From Streptomyces roseoviridis (lineage in GTDB: Bacteria; Actinomycetota; Actinomycetes; Streptomycetales; Streptomycetaceae): a stretch of DNA of 64,000 bases. Made by a program: the position numbers and the translations under genes. The stretch covers positions 3,844,001 through 3,908,000 of the forward strand of contig NZ_BAAAWU010000001.1 of NCBI RefSeq assembly GCF_039535235.1, given 5' to 3'. Every line of letters starts with the position of its first letter. Position 1 is the stretch's first letter. The notes beneath the pieces were generated by a model. The model saw only the letters and a program-made list of their open reading frames with translations, was not told where the DNA came from and did no database searches. Positions 17,298-25,523 of this stretch are shown here, piece by piece.

Positions 17298-17960
17298 ATG
17301 CCCGCCGTCGCACCCACCCGCACCAAGCAGCCGCCCGCGGCCGACCGCGTCTACATGCACGTCAAGCAGGCGGTGCTCGACCGCCGCTACGAGGGAGGCA
17401 CCCTCCTCACCGAAGGGGAACTGGCCCAGGCCGTCGGGGTGTCCCGGACGCCCGTGCGCGAGGCGCTACTCAAGCTGGAGATGGAAGGGCTGCTCAAGCT
17501 CTACCCCAAGAAGGGCGCTCTCGTGCTCGCCGTGTCCGCGCAGGAGATCGCGGACGTCGTCGAGACCCGTCTCCTCGTCGAGGAGTTCGCCGTACGGCGG
17601 GCCGTGCCCGCGCCGCCCGCGCTGATCGCCCGGCTCGAGGAACTCCTGGAGGAGCAGAAGCGGCGGGCCGAGGCCGGTGACCTCGCCGAGGTCGCCGTCA
17701 CCGACCGCTGCTTCCACGCCGAGATCGTGCGCCACGCCGGCAACCAGATCCTGGCCCGGCTGTACGACCAGATGCGCGACCGGCAGCTGCGGATGGGCGT
17801 CGCCGTCATGCAGTCGCAGCCCGACCGGATCGCCAAGAACATCGCCGAACACGCCGAGATCCTGGACCGGATCAAGGCCGGGGACGTGGAGGGCGCCGCC
17901 CACTGCGTGCGCCAGCACCTCAGCTGGGTCAAGGTGCTCGCCCGGGGTGAGGAGCGGTGA
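17298..17960 (+). CDS. GntR-family (FadR subgroup) transcriptional regulator
   Basis: About 220 residues. The N-terminal winged helix is typical GntR (GTLLTEGELAQAVGVSRTPV, then REALLKLEMEGLLKLYPKKG). The C-terminal all-helical FCD ligand/metal-binding domain has the conserved D..FH pattern (TDRCFHAEIVRHAGN) and a late His (AEHAEIL). There is no Shine-Dalgarno. TATCTA (17282-17287) ends 10 nt before the ATG, so the mRNA is probably leaderless or nearly so. GTG 17292, two codons upstream, is an alternative start. The stop overlaps the MFS transporter start (GTGA), so regulator and transporter are co-translated and the transported compound is likely the effector (inference). Confidence 0.92.
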   Translation: MPAVAPTRTKQPPAADRVYMHVKQAVLDRRYEGGTLLTEGELAQAVGVSRTPVREALLKLEMEGLLKLYPKKGALVLAVSAQEIADVVETRLLVEEFAVRRAVPAPPALIARLEELLEEQKRRAEAGDLAEVAVTDRCFHAEIVRHAGNQILARLYDQMRDRQLRMGVAVMQSQPDRIAKNIAEHAEILDRIKAGDVEGAAHCVRQHLSWVKVLARGEER

Positions 17961-19270
17961 GCCGGGACGGATACGGTCCGGCGGTCAGCCTGCCCGGCGA
18001 CCCGCCCGGCGGCCGCCGCGCCGCCCTCGTCTGGGGCGTCGGCGTCGCCGTCTACTTCGTCGCCGTCATCTTCCGCACCTCGCTCGGCGTCGCCGGACTC
18101 GACGCCGCCGACCGCTTCGGCGTCAACGCCTCCGCCCTGTCCACCTTCTCCATACTCCAGCTGCTGGTCTACGCGGGCATGCAGATACCCGTCGGCCTCA
18201 TGGTCGACCGGCTCGGCACCAAGAAGGTGCTGACCTTCGGCGTGCTGCTGTTCACCCTGGGCCAGCTGGGCTTCGCGCTCTCCCCCTCGTACGGCATGGC
18301 CCTCGCCTCCCGCGCCCTGCTCGGCTGCGGCGACGCGATGACCTTCATCAGCGTGCTGCGGCTCGGCAACCGCTGGTTCCCCGCCCGCCGCGGGCCGCTC
18401 GTCGCACAGCTCGCCGGACTGGTCGGCATGGCCGGCAACCTCGTCTCCACGATCGTCCTCTCCCGGCTCCTGCACGGCGTCGGCTGGACCGCCGCCTTCG
18501 CGGGGAGTTCCGTCGCGGGCGTCCTCGTCCTCGTGCTGCTGCTGCTGTTCCTCAAGGACCACCCCGAGGGCCACGAGCCCGCGCCCGCACCGCGCGCCGG
18601 CGGCGCGTCCGTCCGCCGGCAGATCGCCGAGTCCTGGCGGGAGCCCGGCACCCGGCTCGGCCTGTGGGTGCACTTCACCACCCAGTTCCCCGCCATGGTG
18701 TTCCTGCTGCTGTGGGGCATGCCCTTCCTCGTCGAGGCCCAGGGCCTCGAACGGGGGACCGCGGGCGAACTGCTGACCCTGGTCGTGCTCTCCAACATGG
18801 TGGTCGGACTCGTCTACGGGCAGGTCATCGCCCGGCACCACGCCGCCCGCGCTCCCCTGGCGCTCGGCACCATCGCCGTCACGGCCCTGCTGTGGGCGAC
18901 GACGCTCGCCTATCCGGGGGACCGGGCGCCGATGTGGCTGCTGATCACCCTCTGCGTCGTCCTCGGCGCCTGCGGCCCGGCCTCCATGATCGGCTTCGAC
19001 TTCGCCCGCCCCGCCAACCCGCCCGAGCGGCAGGGCACGGCCTCCGGCATCGTCAACATGGGCGGCTTCGTGGCCTCCATGACGACGCTCTTCGCGGTGG
19101 GCGTGCTGCTGGACGCCACCGGCGACGACTACCGGATCGCCTTCTCCTCCGTCTTCGTCCTCGAAGCGCTCGGCGTCGTGCAGATCCTCCGGCTGAAGTC
19201 CCGCACCGCCCGCCGGGAGCGCGAACGGCTGGTCGCGAGCCGCGTGGAGGCGGTGCACGTACCGGCGTGA
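17957..19270 (+). CDS. Major facilitator superfamily transporter
   Basis: A 437-residue polytopic membrane protein with about 12 hydrophobic segments and a central cytoplasmic loop. The MFS motif A follows TM2 (GLMVDRLGTKKV). TM4-5 contain ALLGCGDAMTFISVLRLGNRWF, a pattern seen in hexuronate, nitrate or small-organic-anion porters, so import of a small acid is a guess only. GTG 17957 overlaps the GntR stop by 4 nt. The last codons of the gene form the first unit of a tandem repeat that continues into the intergenic region, so the C-terminal residues (HVPA) are part of the repeat. Confidence 0.9.
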   Translation: MSRDGYGPAVSLPGDPPGGRRAALVWGVGVAVYFVAVIFRTSLGVAGLDAADRFGVNASALSTFSILQLLVYAGMQIPVGLMVDRLGTKKVLTFGVLLFTLGQLGFALSPSYGMALASRALLGCGDAMTFISVLRLGNRWFPARRGPLVAQLAGLVGMAGNLVSTIVLSRLLHGVGWTAAFAGSSVAGVLVLVLLLLFLKDHPEGHEPAPAPRAGGASVRRQIAESWREPGTRLGLWVHFTTQFPAMVFLLLWGMPFLVEAQGLERGTAGELLTLVVLSNMVVGLVYGQVIARHHAARAPLALGTIAVTALLWATTLAYPGDRAPMWLLITLCVVLGACGPASMIGFDFARPANPPERQGTASGIVNMGGFVASMTTLFAVGVLLDATGDDYRIAFSSVFVLEALGVVQILRLKSRTARRERERLVASRVEAVHVPA

Positions 19271-19447
19271 GGCCCGCTCGGGAACCGGCGCGGGCCGCTC
19301 ACGTACCGGCGTGAGGCCGGCTCGGGGACCGGCGCGGGCCGCTCACGTGCCGGGCGTGAGGCCCGCTTGCGGACCGGCGCGGGCCGCTCACGCGTGAGGC
19401 CCGTCCGGGGACCGGCGCGGCCCGCTCACGTGCCGGCTCGGGGCCGC
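19258..19447. repeat. Tandem hairpin-forming repeats between convergent genes
   Basis: Units of 44, 45 and 38 bp (GTGAGGCC starting at 19267, 19311, 19356 and 19394) fill the gap between the MFS gene and the convergent MDMPI-fold gene, ending with a half unit at the second gene's stop. Each unit contains GGCCCGC...GCGGGCC, so the array can form serial hairpins on either strand. It may act as a bidirectional terminator. Confidence 0.85.
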
Positions 19448-20275
19448 TCAGTTCGGCGTGACCGCGAAGTGGGCGAGGATCGCGCGGGCCAGGTCCTCGT
19501 CGCCCTCGATCTTCACCCGGTCGGCCACATCGGCCGGCCGGACCCGGCCGCAGGCCAGCCGGACATAGGTCTCCCAGTCCGTCGCCAGCGTCACCGCGGG
19601 CCCGAGCGAGGGCGCGCCGTCGACGGAACCGTTGCCCTCGGCGTCCACCCGCACCGTGCGCAGGAACTCCACCGGGCCGCTCACGTCGAAGACGACCGCC
19701 GAACTCGCCGGAGCCCCCGCCTCCTTCGCCACCACGTGCGGCAGCGCCTCCAGGAGCACGTCACGGGTGATGTACGCGCCGGGGGAGTCCAGGTTGCCGG
19801 GGACGCCCAGCGCGGTGCGCAGGTCCTGCTCGTGCACCCAGCAGTCGAAGGCGCGCATCCGGTAGGCCAGTTCCAGGGTCTGCTCGGCGCCGAGAGGGGC
19901 GCGGATCAGGGTGTCGGGCGACCGGTTCTCGTTGCGCAGCTGCCGGGCCCGCCGGATCAGGACGTACTCCAGCTCCGCGGTCATCTCCGGCGCGGTGTGG
20001 TGCCGCCGCACGTCGACCTGCATCTCCATGTAGCGGGCGAAGTCGCTGCGCACGTGGAAGAGGTCGCGGGGCAGGCTGTGGATGGGGCGCGGATCGCCGA
20101 GCATCTCGGTCTCCATGCCGATGACATGGGAGACGATGTCGCGGACCGACCAGCCCGGGCACGGTGTGGCGCGGTTCCACTCGCCCTCGACGAGCGGCTG
20201 CACCAGCTCGGCTATCGCTTCGACGGAGTGGGTCCAGGCGTCGGCGTAGTTCTGGAGGCTGGGATGGACGGTCAC
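19448..20275 (-). CDS. Maleylpyruvate isomerase-fold (mycothiol-dependent/DinB-like) protein
   Basis: A 275-residue protein of the MDMPI/TIGR03083 family, helical bundles of the DinB superfamily that are abundant in mycothiol-producing actinobacteria. The family signature PCPGWSVRDIVSHVIGMETE is present with metal-ligand His, then YMEMQVDVRRHH and the conserved CWVHEQDLR. The C-terminal about 90 residues form an SCP2-like lobe (VVFDVSGPVEFLRTVRVDAEG). Known members are mycothiol-dependent isomerases or thiol transferases, but most, including this one, have no proven substrate. I chose GTG 20275, with GAGGGG 5 nt upstream. An upstream in-frame ATG at 20332 would add a non-conserved leader. Confidence 0.88.
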   Translation of the reverse strand: MTVHPSLQNYADAWTHSVEAIAELVQPLVEGEWNRATPCPGWSVRDIVSHVIGMETEMLGDPRPIHSLPRDLFHVRSDFARYMEMQVDVRRHHTAPEMTAELEYVLIRRARQLRNENRSPDTLIRAPLGAEQTLELAYRMRAFDCWVHEQDLRTALGVPGNLDSPGAYITRDVLLEALPHVVAKEAGAPASSAVVFDVSGPVEFLRTVRVDAEGNGSVDGAPSLGPAVTLATDWETYVRLACGRVRPADVADRVKIEGDEDLARAILAHFAVTPN

Positions 20276-20445
20276 GGGACCCCTCGGCGGTTCTGCGGTG
20301 CGCGGGCTGGCTAGCTGGCGGGCTGAAAACATGACTCGTGGGCGGCTCGGTCGCTAAGTTACGCTGCCCGAAGGCACCCCGGCAGTGCTTTCGTGTGACG
20401 ATCGTAGGCCGGAGTCGACGGCTCGAATGCCAGGACGGTGGTAGT

Positions 20446-21219
20446 GTGCGCGCCTCACTGATCCAGATCGCGGTGAATCCGGACGAGACGGTCGAAACGC
20501 GGCGCGCCCGTGTGGCGCGGCTGGTGCGGGAGGAACGCGGCGCCGCCGAGCTGGTCGTCCTCCCGGAGCTGTGGACGACGGGCGCCTTCGCCTACGAGGA
20601 CTTCGTCGCCGAGGCGGAGCCGCTGAAGGGCCCCACGTACGAGGCGATGTCCGCCGCCGCGCGCGACGCGGAGGTCTGGCTGCACGCCGGTTCGGTCGTC
20701 GAGGCCGCGGGCGGCGCCCTCTACAACACCTCGCTGGTCTTCTCCCCCGACGGCGAACTCGCCGCGAGCTACCGGAAGATCCACCGCTTCGGCTTCGACA
20801 AGGGCGAGGCGGTGATGATGGCGGCCGGCACCGACCTGGTCACCGTCGGCCTGCCGGGGCTCACCGCCGGCCTCGCCACCTGCTACGACCTGCGCTTCCC
20901 CGAGCTCTTCCGCGGCCTCGTCGACGCCGGTGCCCAGCTCCTCGTCGTCCCGGCGGGCTGGCCCGCCCGGCGCCTCGGCCACTGGACCCTGCTGGCGCGG
21001 GCCCGGGCCGTCGAGAACCAGTCGTACGTCCTGGCCTGCGGCACCGCCGGCACCCACGCGGGGGTCGAACAGGCCGGTCACTCGCTGGTCGTCGACCCGT
21101 GGGGAGAGGTCCTCGCGGAGGCCGGCCCCGACGAGGAGACCCTGCGCGTCACCCTCGACCCGGCGAAGGTCACGGCCACCCGCGAGCAGTTCCCGGCGCT
21201 GAAGGACCGGGTCCTGTAG
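20446..21219 (+). CDS. Carbon-nitrogen hydrolase (nitrilase superfamily, Nit2-like)
   Basis: A 257-residue enzyme with the nitrilase catalytic triad: Glu41 (VVLPELWTTG), Lys111 (YRKIHRFGF) and nucleophile Cys146 (ATCYDLRFPELF). YRKIHRFGFDKGE and VPAGWP resemble the omega-amidase/Nit2-like branch, which hydrolyses omega-amides such as 2-oxoglutaramate or deaminated glutathione. True nitrilase activity is unlikely. I chose GTG 20446 because the domain starts at once (RASLIQIAVNPDE). AGGACGG upstream is a modest ribosome binding site. The following 186-nt convergent gap is very C-rich and holds no gene. Confidence 0.9.
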   Translation: MRASLIQIAVNPDETVETRRARVARLVREERGAAELVVLPELWTTGAFAYEDFVAEAEPLKGPTYEAMSAAARDAEVWLHAGSVVEAAGGALYNTSLVFSPDGELAASYRKIHRFGFDKGEAVMMAAGTDLVTVGLPGLTAGLATCYDLRFPELFRGLVDAGAQLLVVPAGWPARRLGHWTLLARARAVENQSYVLACGTAGTHAGVEQAGHSLVVDPWGEVLAEAGPDEETLRVTLDPAKVTATREQFPALKDRVL

Positions 21220-21405
21220 GACCGGCCGGGCTGCGGGACCGGTGCCGTAGGGCCCGCGTCCGCGACCTGTCCGCGGACCCCGGGCGCCAGGTCCCGGCCG
21301 CTCTCCCCCCCGGCCCCCCCCCGGCCCCACCCCGGCACGACGCCGTCGCCCGCCCGCCGACCGCGCGCCCACGCCCGCCCCCTGCCCGGACGGAGGACGG
21401 CGCCC

Positions 21406-22941
21406 TCAGACGGTGATGGCGTTCAGGGCGGCGGGCCGGAGACCCGCCGGTGGCCCGGGCCGTGTCCCCGGCCCCGCCCCCACCGCCGGCCCCGCCCCCA
21501 CCGCCGGCCCCGGCCCGGCCCCCGGCTCGGGGACGTAGGCGGCCCATGCCTCGGCCAGCCTGCTCACGGCCCGCTCCAGCTCCCGCGCCGGCAGCAGGAA
21601 GTGCAGCCGCAGCATGCGGCCGCTGCCGCCCAGGGCGTCCATGGTGGAGCCGGGCAGCACGGCCACCCCGTGGCGCAGCGCGACCTGCGCGAACGACACC
21701 CCGTCGCCGTACGGAAGCCCGACCCACAGGGTCTGCCCGCCCGAGGCCGGCGGGCAGCTCCACGAGGGCAGCCGGCGTCCCAGCTCGGCACGCAGCAGGT
21801 CGTGACCGGCGCGCAGCTCCGCCACCCGCGCCCGCAGCAGCGGCTCGAAGGAGCCGAGCAGCCGCGCCGCCACCAGCTGCGCCGGAACGTCACTGCCGAG
21901 GTCGTGCAGTGCCTTCAGCCGGGCGAGCCGTGCCACCAGCGGGGCCGGGCCCCGCACCCAGCCGATCCGCAGACCGCCCCAGACCGCCTTGCTGAGCGAG
22001 CCGACGCCGATGACCTCCGTACCGTACGAGGACAGCGGCGGCGGCCCCGGGCGGTCCCCGAAGCCCAGCTCGCTCAGCACCTCGTCCTCCACCAGCGGCA
22101 CCCCGTGCTCCTCCGCCGCCGCCACCAGACGCCGCCCGAGCAGGGGCGGCAGGACCGTGCCGGTCGGGTTGTGCAGGTGCGGGACCACATAGGCGAGGGC
22201 CGGCCGGTGACGTTCCATCAGCCGTACGGCCTCCGCCACGTCGAGGCCGTCGGGTCCGACCGCCACCGGGTGCGGCACCGCCGCCGCCTCCCGGAACAGG
22301 TCGAGCGCCCCCGGATAGGTCGGCGCCTCCACGAGCACCCCGTCGCCCGGCGCCACCAGGAGCCGGGTCAGCAGACCGATCGCCTGCTGGGCGCCGGTGG
22401 TGACCAGGACCTGCGCCGGCGAGGTCGGCACGCCCCGCTCCTCGTACCGCCGGGCGACGGCCTCGCGCAGCGCGGGCAGCCCGGCCGGGTGGTAGCCGAG
22501 GTCGTGCGCGGGCAGGACGAGACCGGCGTACGCCTCGGCCAGCGCGGGCGGCGGGGACGGCGGCGCGGCACAGCTCAGCAGGACGACGTCGTCACCGGAA
22601 TGCTCCAGCAGGTGCAGGAACATCGGGTTGGACGTCTCCGTCACCCGTGGGACGGGCGGGGCCAGGGCCGCCGGCGCCACCCGCGTACCGCTGCCCTGAC
22701 GGCGCACCAGACGGCCTTCCTGGCGCAGCGTGTCGTAGGCGGCGACCACCGTCGTGCGGCCCACCGAGAGCGCGGTCGCGAGCCGCCGGTCGGGCGGCAG
22801 CCGCGCGCCGGCCGGCAACAGGCCCTCGTCGATCAGCTGCCGCATCCGGGCGGCCAGCAACAGGTACAGCGGCCCGCGCCCGGCGGACCAGCGGCCGAGC
22901 CAGGCGACCAGCTCGCCCACGGCGGGTGTCATTGGATCCAT
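21406..22941 (-). CDS. MocR-type regulator (GntR HTH fused to class I aminotransferase domain)
   Basis: 511 residues. The N-terminal GntR winged helix (about 18-90: LYLLLAARMRQLIDEGLLPA, then SVGRTTVVAAYDTLRQEG) is joined to a PLP-binding fold-type I domain with Schiff-base Lys318 (VGSLSKAVWGGLRIGW) and HNPTGTV. MocR proteins use PLP or an external aldimine as effector and usually control a divergent neighbour. Here that neighbour is a PLP-dependent Cys/Met enzyme. The C-terminus has a repetitive PAVGAGP tail. I chose ATG 22941: the gene has no ribosome binding site, and CAGATT upstream fits a leaderless promoter overlapped by an operator-like dyad. An in-frame start further upstream (23037) would run through the divergent gene. 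Confidence 0.9.
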   Translation of the reverse strand: MDPMTPAVGELVAWLGRWSAGRGPLYLLLAARMRQLIDEGLLPAGARLPPDRRLATALSVGRTTVVAAYDTLRQEGRLVRRQGSGTRVAPAALAPPVPRVTETSNPMFLHLLEHSGDDVVLLSCAAPPSPPPALAEAYAGLVLPAHDLGYHPAGLPALREAVARRYEERGVPTSPAQVLVTTGAQQAIGLLTRLLVAPGDGVLVEAPTYPGALDLFREAAAVPHPVAVGPDGLDVAEAVRLMERHRPALAYVVPHLHNPTGTVLPPLLGRRLVAAAEEHGVPLVEDEVLSELGFGDRPGPPPLSSYGTEVIGVGSLSKAVWGGLRIGWVRGPAPLVARLARLKALHDLGSDVPAQLVAARLLGSFEPLLRARVAELRAGHDLLRAELGRRLPSWSCPPASGGQTLWVGLPYGDGVSFAQVALRHGVAVLPGSTMDALGGSGRMLRLHFLLPARELERAVSRLAEAWAAYVPEPGAGPGPAVGAGPAVGAGPGTRPGPPAGLRPAALNAITV

Positions 22942-22969
22942 CGGCGGACCAATCTGCCGGGATTGGTCC
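22932..22969. promoter_or_regulatory. Operator-like dyad between MocR and PLP-enzyme genes
   Basis: A perfect 9-bp inverted repeat GGACCAATC-TGCCGG-GATTGGTCC lies at 22946-22969. A third related element, ATTGGATCC (22932-22940), overlaps the MocR start. The dyad contains the presumed -10 region of mocR and lies 37 nt before the divergent ATG, where CAGACT 7 nt upstream suggests a second leaderless start. It is the likely binding site of the MocR protein. Confidence 0.7.
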
Positions 22970-23005
22970 TGTGGGCGCAAGCCCGCCGTCCCCAGACTGG
23001 GCGTC

Positions 23006-24211
23006 ATGAGCGCCGAGACCGCAACCCCTTCGTCCACCGACCGCCCCGAGACCCTCGCCGTCCACGCGCCGCAGCCGGAGATCCGCGGCAGCCGGCCGCT
23101 CGGCGTCCCCCTCCACCAGGGGCACGTCTTCGGCTTCGACAGCGCCGACGCCCTCGCCGAGGCCTTCGAGTCGCCCGACGCCTTCCTCTACAGCCGCATG
23201 GGCAATCCCACCGTCCGCTCCCTGGAACTGGCCGTCGCCCGGCTCGAGGGCGGCGCCGACGCCCTCTCGTACGCCTCCGGCATGGGCGCCATCAACAGCG
23301 TGCTGTTCGGTCTGCTCTCCACCGGCGGACACGTCGTCGCGCAGCGCTGCCTCTACGGCGGCACCTACGCCGTCCTCACCGACCTCGCCGCACGCTGGGG
23401 CGTCGAGGTCAGCCACGTCTCCGGCACCGACCCGGACGAGGTGCGCGCCGCGCTGCGCCCCGAGACCCGGCTGCTCTACCTGGAGACCATCGCCAACCCG
23501 ACCACCCGGGTCTCCGACCTGCCCGCGCTGATCGCCGCCGCCCACGAGGCCGGGGTGCCGTCCGTCGTCGACAACACCTTCGCCTCGCCGCTGCTGTGCC
23601 GGCCGATCGAGTACGGCGCCGATGTCGTCGTGCACTCGGCGACCAAGTACCTCGCCGGCCACGCCGACGTCCTCGGCGGCGTCGCCGTCTTCAAGGACGC
23701 GGAGCTGCACCGCCGGATCCGCCACCACGCGGTGGAACAGGGCGCCGTCACCGATCCGTTCGCCGCCTGGCTGACGCTGCGCGGGCTTCAGACGCTGCCG
23801 CTGCGCATCGAGCGGCAGAGCGCGAGCGCCGCCGAGCTCGCCGGCCGCCTCGCCGCCCACCCGGCGGTGGCCGCCGTCCGCCACCCGGCCCTGGCCGGGC
23901 ACCCGGACCGCGAGGTGGCGGCCCGGCTGCTGCCGAGGGGCGGCGGCGGGGTCGTCTCCATGGACCTGGCGGGCGGCCGGGAAGCCGGCCGGGCCTTCGT
24001 GGAGGCGGTCCGCCTCGCGTCGCTCAGCGTCTCCCTCGGCGACGTGCGGACCCTCGTCATGCACCCGGCCTCCACCTCCCACCGCCAGCTGGACGAGCGG
24101 GCCCTCGCCACGGCGGGCATCGCCCCCGGCACGGTCCGGCTCTCCGTCGGCATCGAGCACGTCGAGGACCTGTGGGAGGACCTGGAGCAGGCGCTGGCCA
24201 AGGCCCTGTAG
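23006..24211 (+). CDS. Cys/Met-metabolism PLP-dependent enzyme (cystathionine/methionine gamma-lyase family)
   Basis: A 401-residue fold-type I PLP enzyme of the trans-sulfuration family. Visible motifs are YSRMGNPTV near the N-terminus, ASGMGAINSVLFGL and LYGGTY (cofactor and substrate region), NPTTRVSDL, VVDNTFASPL and Schiff-base Lys214 (HSATKYLAGHADVLGG). The C-terminal SVSLGDVRTLVMHPAS and RLSVGIEHVEDL are also typical. These are shared by cystathionine gamma-synthase, gamma-lyase, methionine gamma-lyase and O-acetylhomoserine sulfhydrylase, so the exact reaction is unresolved. The divergent MocR regulator suggests regulated sulfur amino acid breakdown. ATG 23006 has no Shine-Dalgarno and is probably leaderless. 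Confidence 0.9.
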   Translation: MSAETATPSSTDRPETLAVHAPQPEIRGSRPLGVPLHQGHVFGFDSADALAEAFESPDAFLYSRMGNPTVRSLELAVARLEGGADALSYASGMGAINSVLFGLLSTGGHVVAQRCLYGGTYAVLTDLAARWGVEVSHVSGTDPDEVRAALRPETRLLYLETIANPTTRVSDLPALIAAAHEAGVPSVVDNTFASPLLCRPIEYGADVVVHSATKYLAGHADVLGGVAVFKDAELHRRIRHHAVEQGAVTDPFAAWLTLRGLQTLPLRIERQSASAAELAGRLAAHPAVAAVRHPALAGHPDREVAARLLPRGGGGVVSMDLAGGREAGRAFVEAVRLASLSVSLGDVRTLVMHPASTSHRQLDERALATAGIAPGTVRLSVGIEHVEDLWEDLEQALAKAL

Positions 24212-24239
24212 GCCGATACGAGGAGGGTGCCGGGGGCGG

Positions 24240-24731
24240 TCAGTCCTCCCGCTCCCGTTCGGCCATCCGGATCACGCACACCGCGACCGCGATCAGCAGG
24301 GCGGGGTCGGCGTCCTCGCGGACCACGTCGACCGCGTAGGTGTCGCGGACGCGGAACCACCGGCGCGAGATGTGGGCGAGGAGTTCGCCGTCGTACTCGA
24401 CGGCGAACTCCCGGTCCAGGATCCGCCCGCTCACGTCCAGCTCGGTGCCCTCGGCCAGGGTGACCCGGAAGTGGTTGCGCAGCAGCGACAGGCGCTTGCG
24501 GCGGATGGTGGCGAGGGGCTTGTCGTCCCGTTCGACGGTCATCGTGTCGCGCAGGCTGAACATCTTCTGCCGCAGGGTGACCAGGACCCGCCCGTCCGGG
24601 TCCTTCAGCTCCAGGGTGTCGCGCAGCCGTAGCGCCTTGCCGTCGACGAGGAAGGCGTGCCCGCCCCGCTCGTCCTCGATCCAGTAGTCGTCACCGACGG
24701 CGAAGATCTTGTCGCGTACCAGGTATTTCAT
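24240..24731 (-). CDS. LURP-one-related / tubby-like beta-barrel protein
   Basis: A 163-residue protein with the LURP-one (DUF567) pattern of alternating beta hairpins: KYLVRDKIFAVGDDYWIED, RLRDTLELKDPDGRVLVTLR, QKMFSLRDTMTVERD and DREFAVEYDGELLAHISRR. The C-terminal helix is hydrophobic (DPALLIAVAVCVIRMAE), as in tubby/scramblase-like barrels. Related folds bind membranes or phosphoinositides. No catalytic role is known in bacteria. ATG 24731 is preceded by GGAAGG. The gene lies 18 nt downstream of the DUF4239 gene on the same strand, and together with the collagen-like protein gene these form a three-gene unit. Confidence 0.85.
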   Translation of the reverse strand: MKYLVRDKIFAVGDDYWIEDERGGHAFLVDGKALRLRDTLELKDPDGRVLVTLRQKMFSLRDTMTVERDDKPLATIRRKRLSLLRNHFRVTLAEGTELDVSGRILDREFAVEYDGELLAHISRRWFRVRDTYAVDVVREDADPALLIAVAVCVIRMAERERED

Positions 24732-24749
24732 GGCGGTATGCCTTCCCCG

Positions 24750-25502
24750 TCACAGCGGGAAGTAGCGGGTGAAGGGGTCCGGGGCCACGCCGAGCGTGGC
24801 GCCGAAGGGGGCGTCCAGCTGGTAGATCAGCAGGACGGTGAAGGCGATGAAGCCGGACAGGCCCATCACCAGGATCACGTGGGTGGTGTTGCGTTCGAGG
24901 CCGAAGAGGAACATGAAGGCCACGGTCAGCACGCCGCCGATGATCAGTCCCGTCCACAGGACCACGGAGAGGCTTTCCCCGGCCGCGGTCTCCCGGCCCC
25001 GGCGGGCGTCGTCGACGTAGCCGAGCTGGGCCAGCACCTCCTGGGCGGCGATCTGCTGGGACAGGGTGGCGCGGCCGGTGAGCTCGCCGGCCGTGCGCAG
25101 CCGGTCGAGCAGCGCCCAGCCCTCCGTGCCGAGGGGTTCGCGCTCGGCCATCCGGGGCCATTCGACCTCCACGACGTGCGCGGCGTACGCGCGGGCGGCG
25201 TCCCGCACCGGCTGCCGCTGGGCGGCGGGCAGCGCGTCGGCCAGGAGGTAGGTCTGGTGCAGGGCGCTCGCCTCGGTCTGCACCCGGTCGTCGGCGGTGG
25301 CGCGGTTGTCCCAGACGGACACCAGGCACAGGCCGAGCACGAGCGCGTAGAAGACCGACACCATCATTGAGATGTACTCGGCGACGTCCTCGCGGGGCTC
25401 CTCGCCCTCCCGGAGCGGGAAGAGCCTGGTCTTGACGACCACGGCGAGCGCGGCGACCACGGCGACGGCGAAGACGACGACGAGGGTTTCGAGGAGGGCC
25501 AT
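24750..25502 (-). CDS. DUF4239 membrane protein (bestrophin-like)
   Basis: A 250-residue membrane protein. It has an N-terminal TM helix (LVVVFAVAVVAALAVVV), then a TM around VSVFYALVLGLCLVSVWDN. A cytoplasmic or periplasmic helical region with conserved polar residues follows (ALHQTYLLADALP, YVDDARRGR). Two C-terminal TM helices come last (SVVLWTGLIIGGVLTVAFMF, then LVMGLSGFIAFTVLLIYQLD). This is the DUF4239 layout, distantly related to bestrophin-type channels; transport activity is unproven. It starts 21 nt after the collagen-like gene and 18 nt before the LURP-one gene. Confidence 0.85.
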   Translation of the reverse strand: MALLETLVVVFAVAVVAALAVVVKTRLFPLREGEEPREDVAEYISMMVSVFYALVLGLCLVSVWDNRATADDRVQTEASALHQTYLLADALPAAQRQPVRDAARAYAAHVVEVEWPRMAEREPLGTEGWALLDRLRTAGELTGRATLSQQIAAQEVLAQLGYVDDARRGRETAAGESLSVVLWTGLIIGGVLTVAFMFLFGLERNTTHVILVMGLSGFIAFTVLLIYQLDAPFGATLGVAPDPFTRYFPL

Positions 25503-25523
25503 GAGACCTCTCAGCAGGCTTTC

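Noticed and set aside
19258..19447. Possible CRISPR array in the tandem repeats
   Set aside because: Units are contiguous with no unique spacers and contain hairpin arms; no cas genes are nearby.
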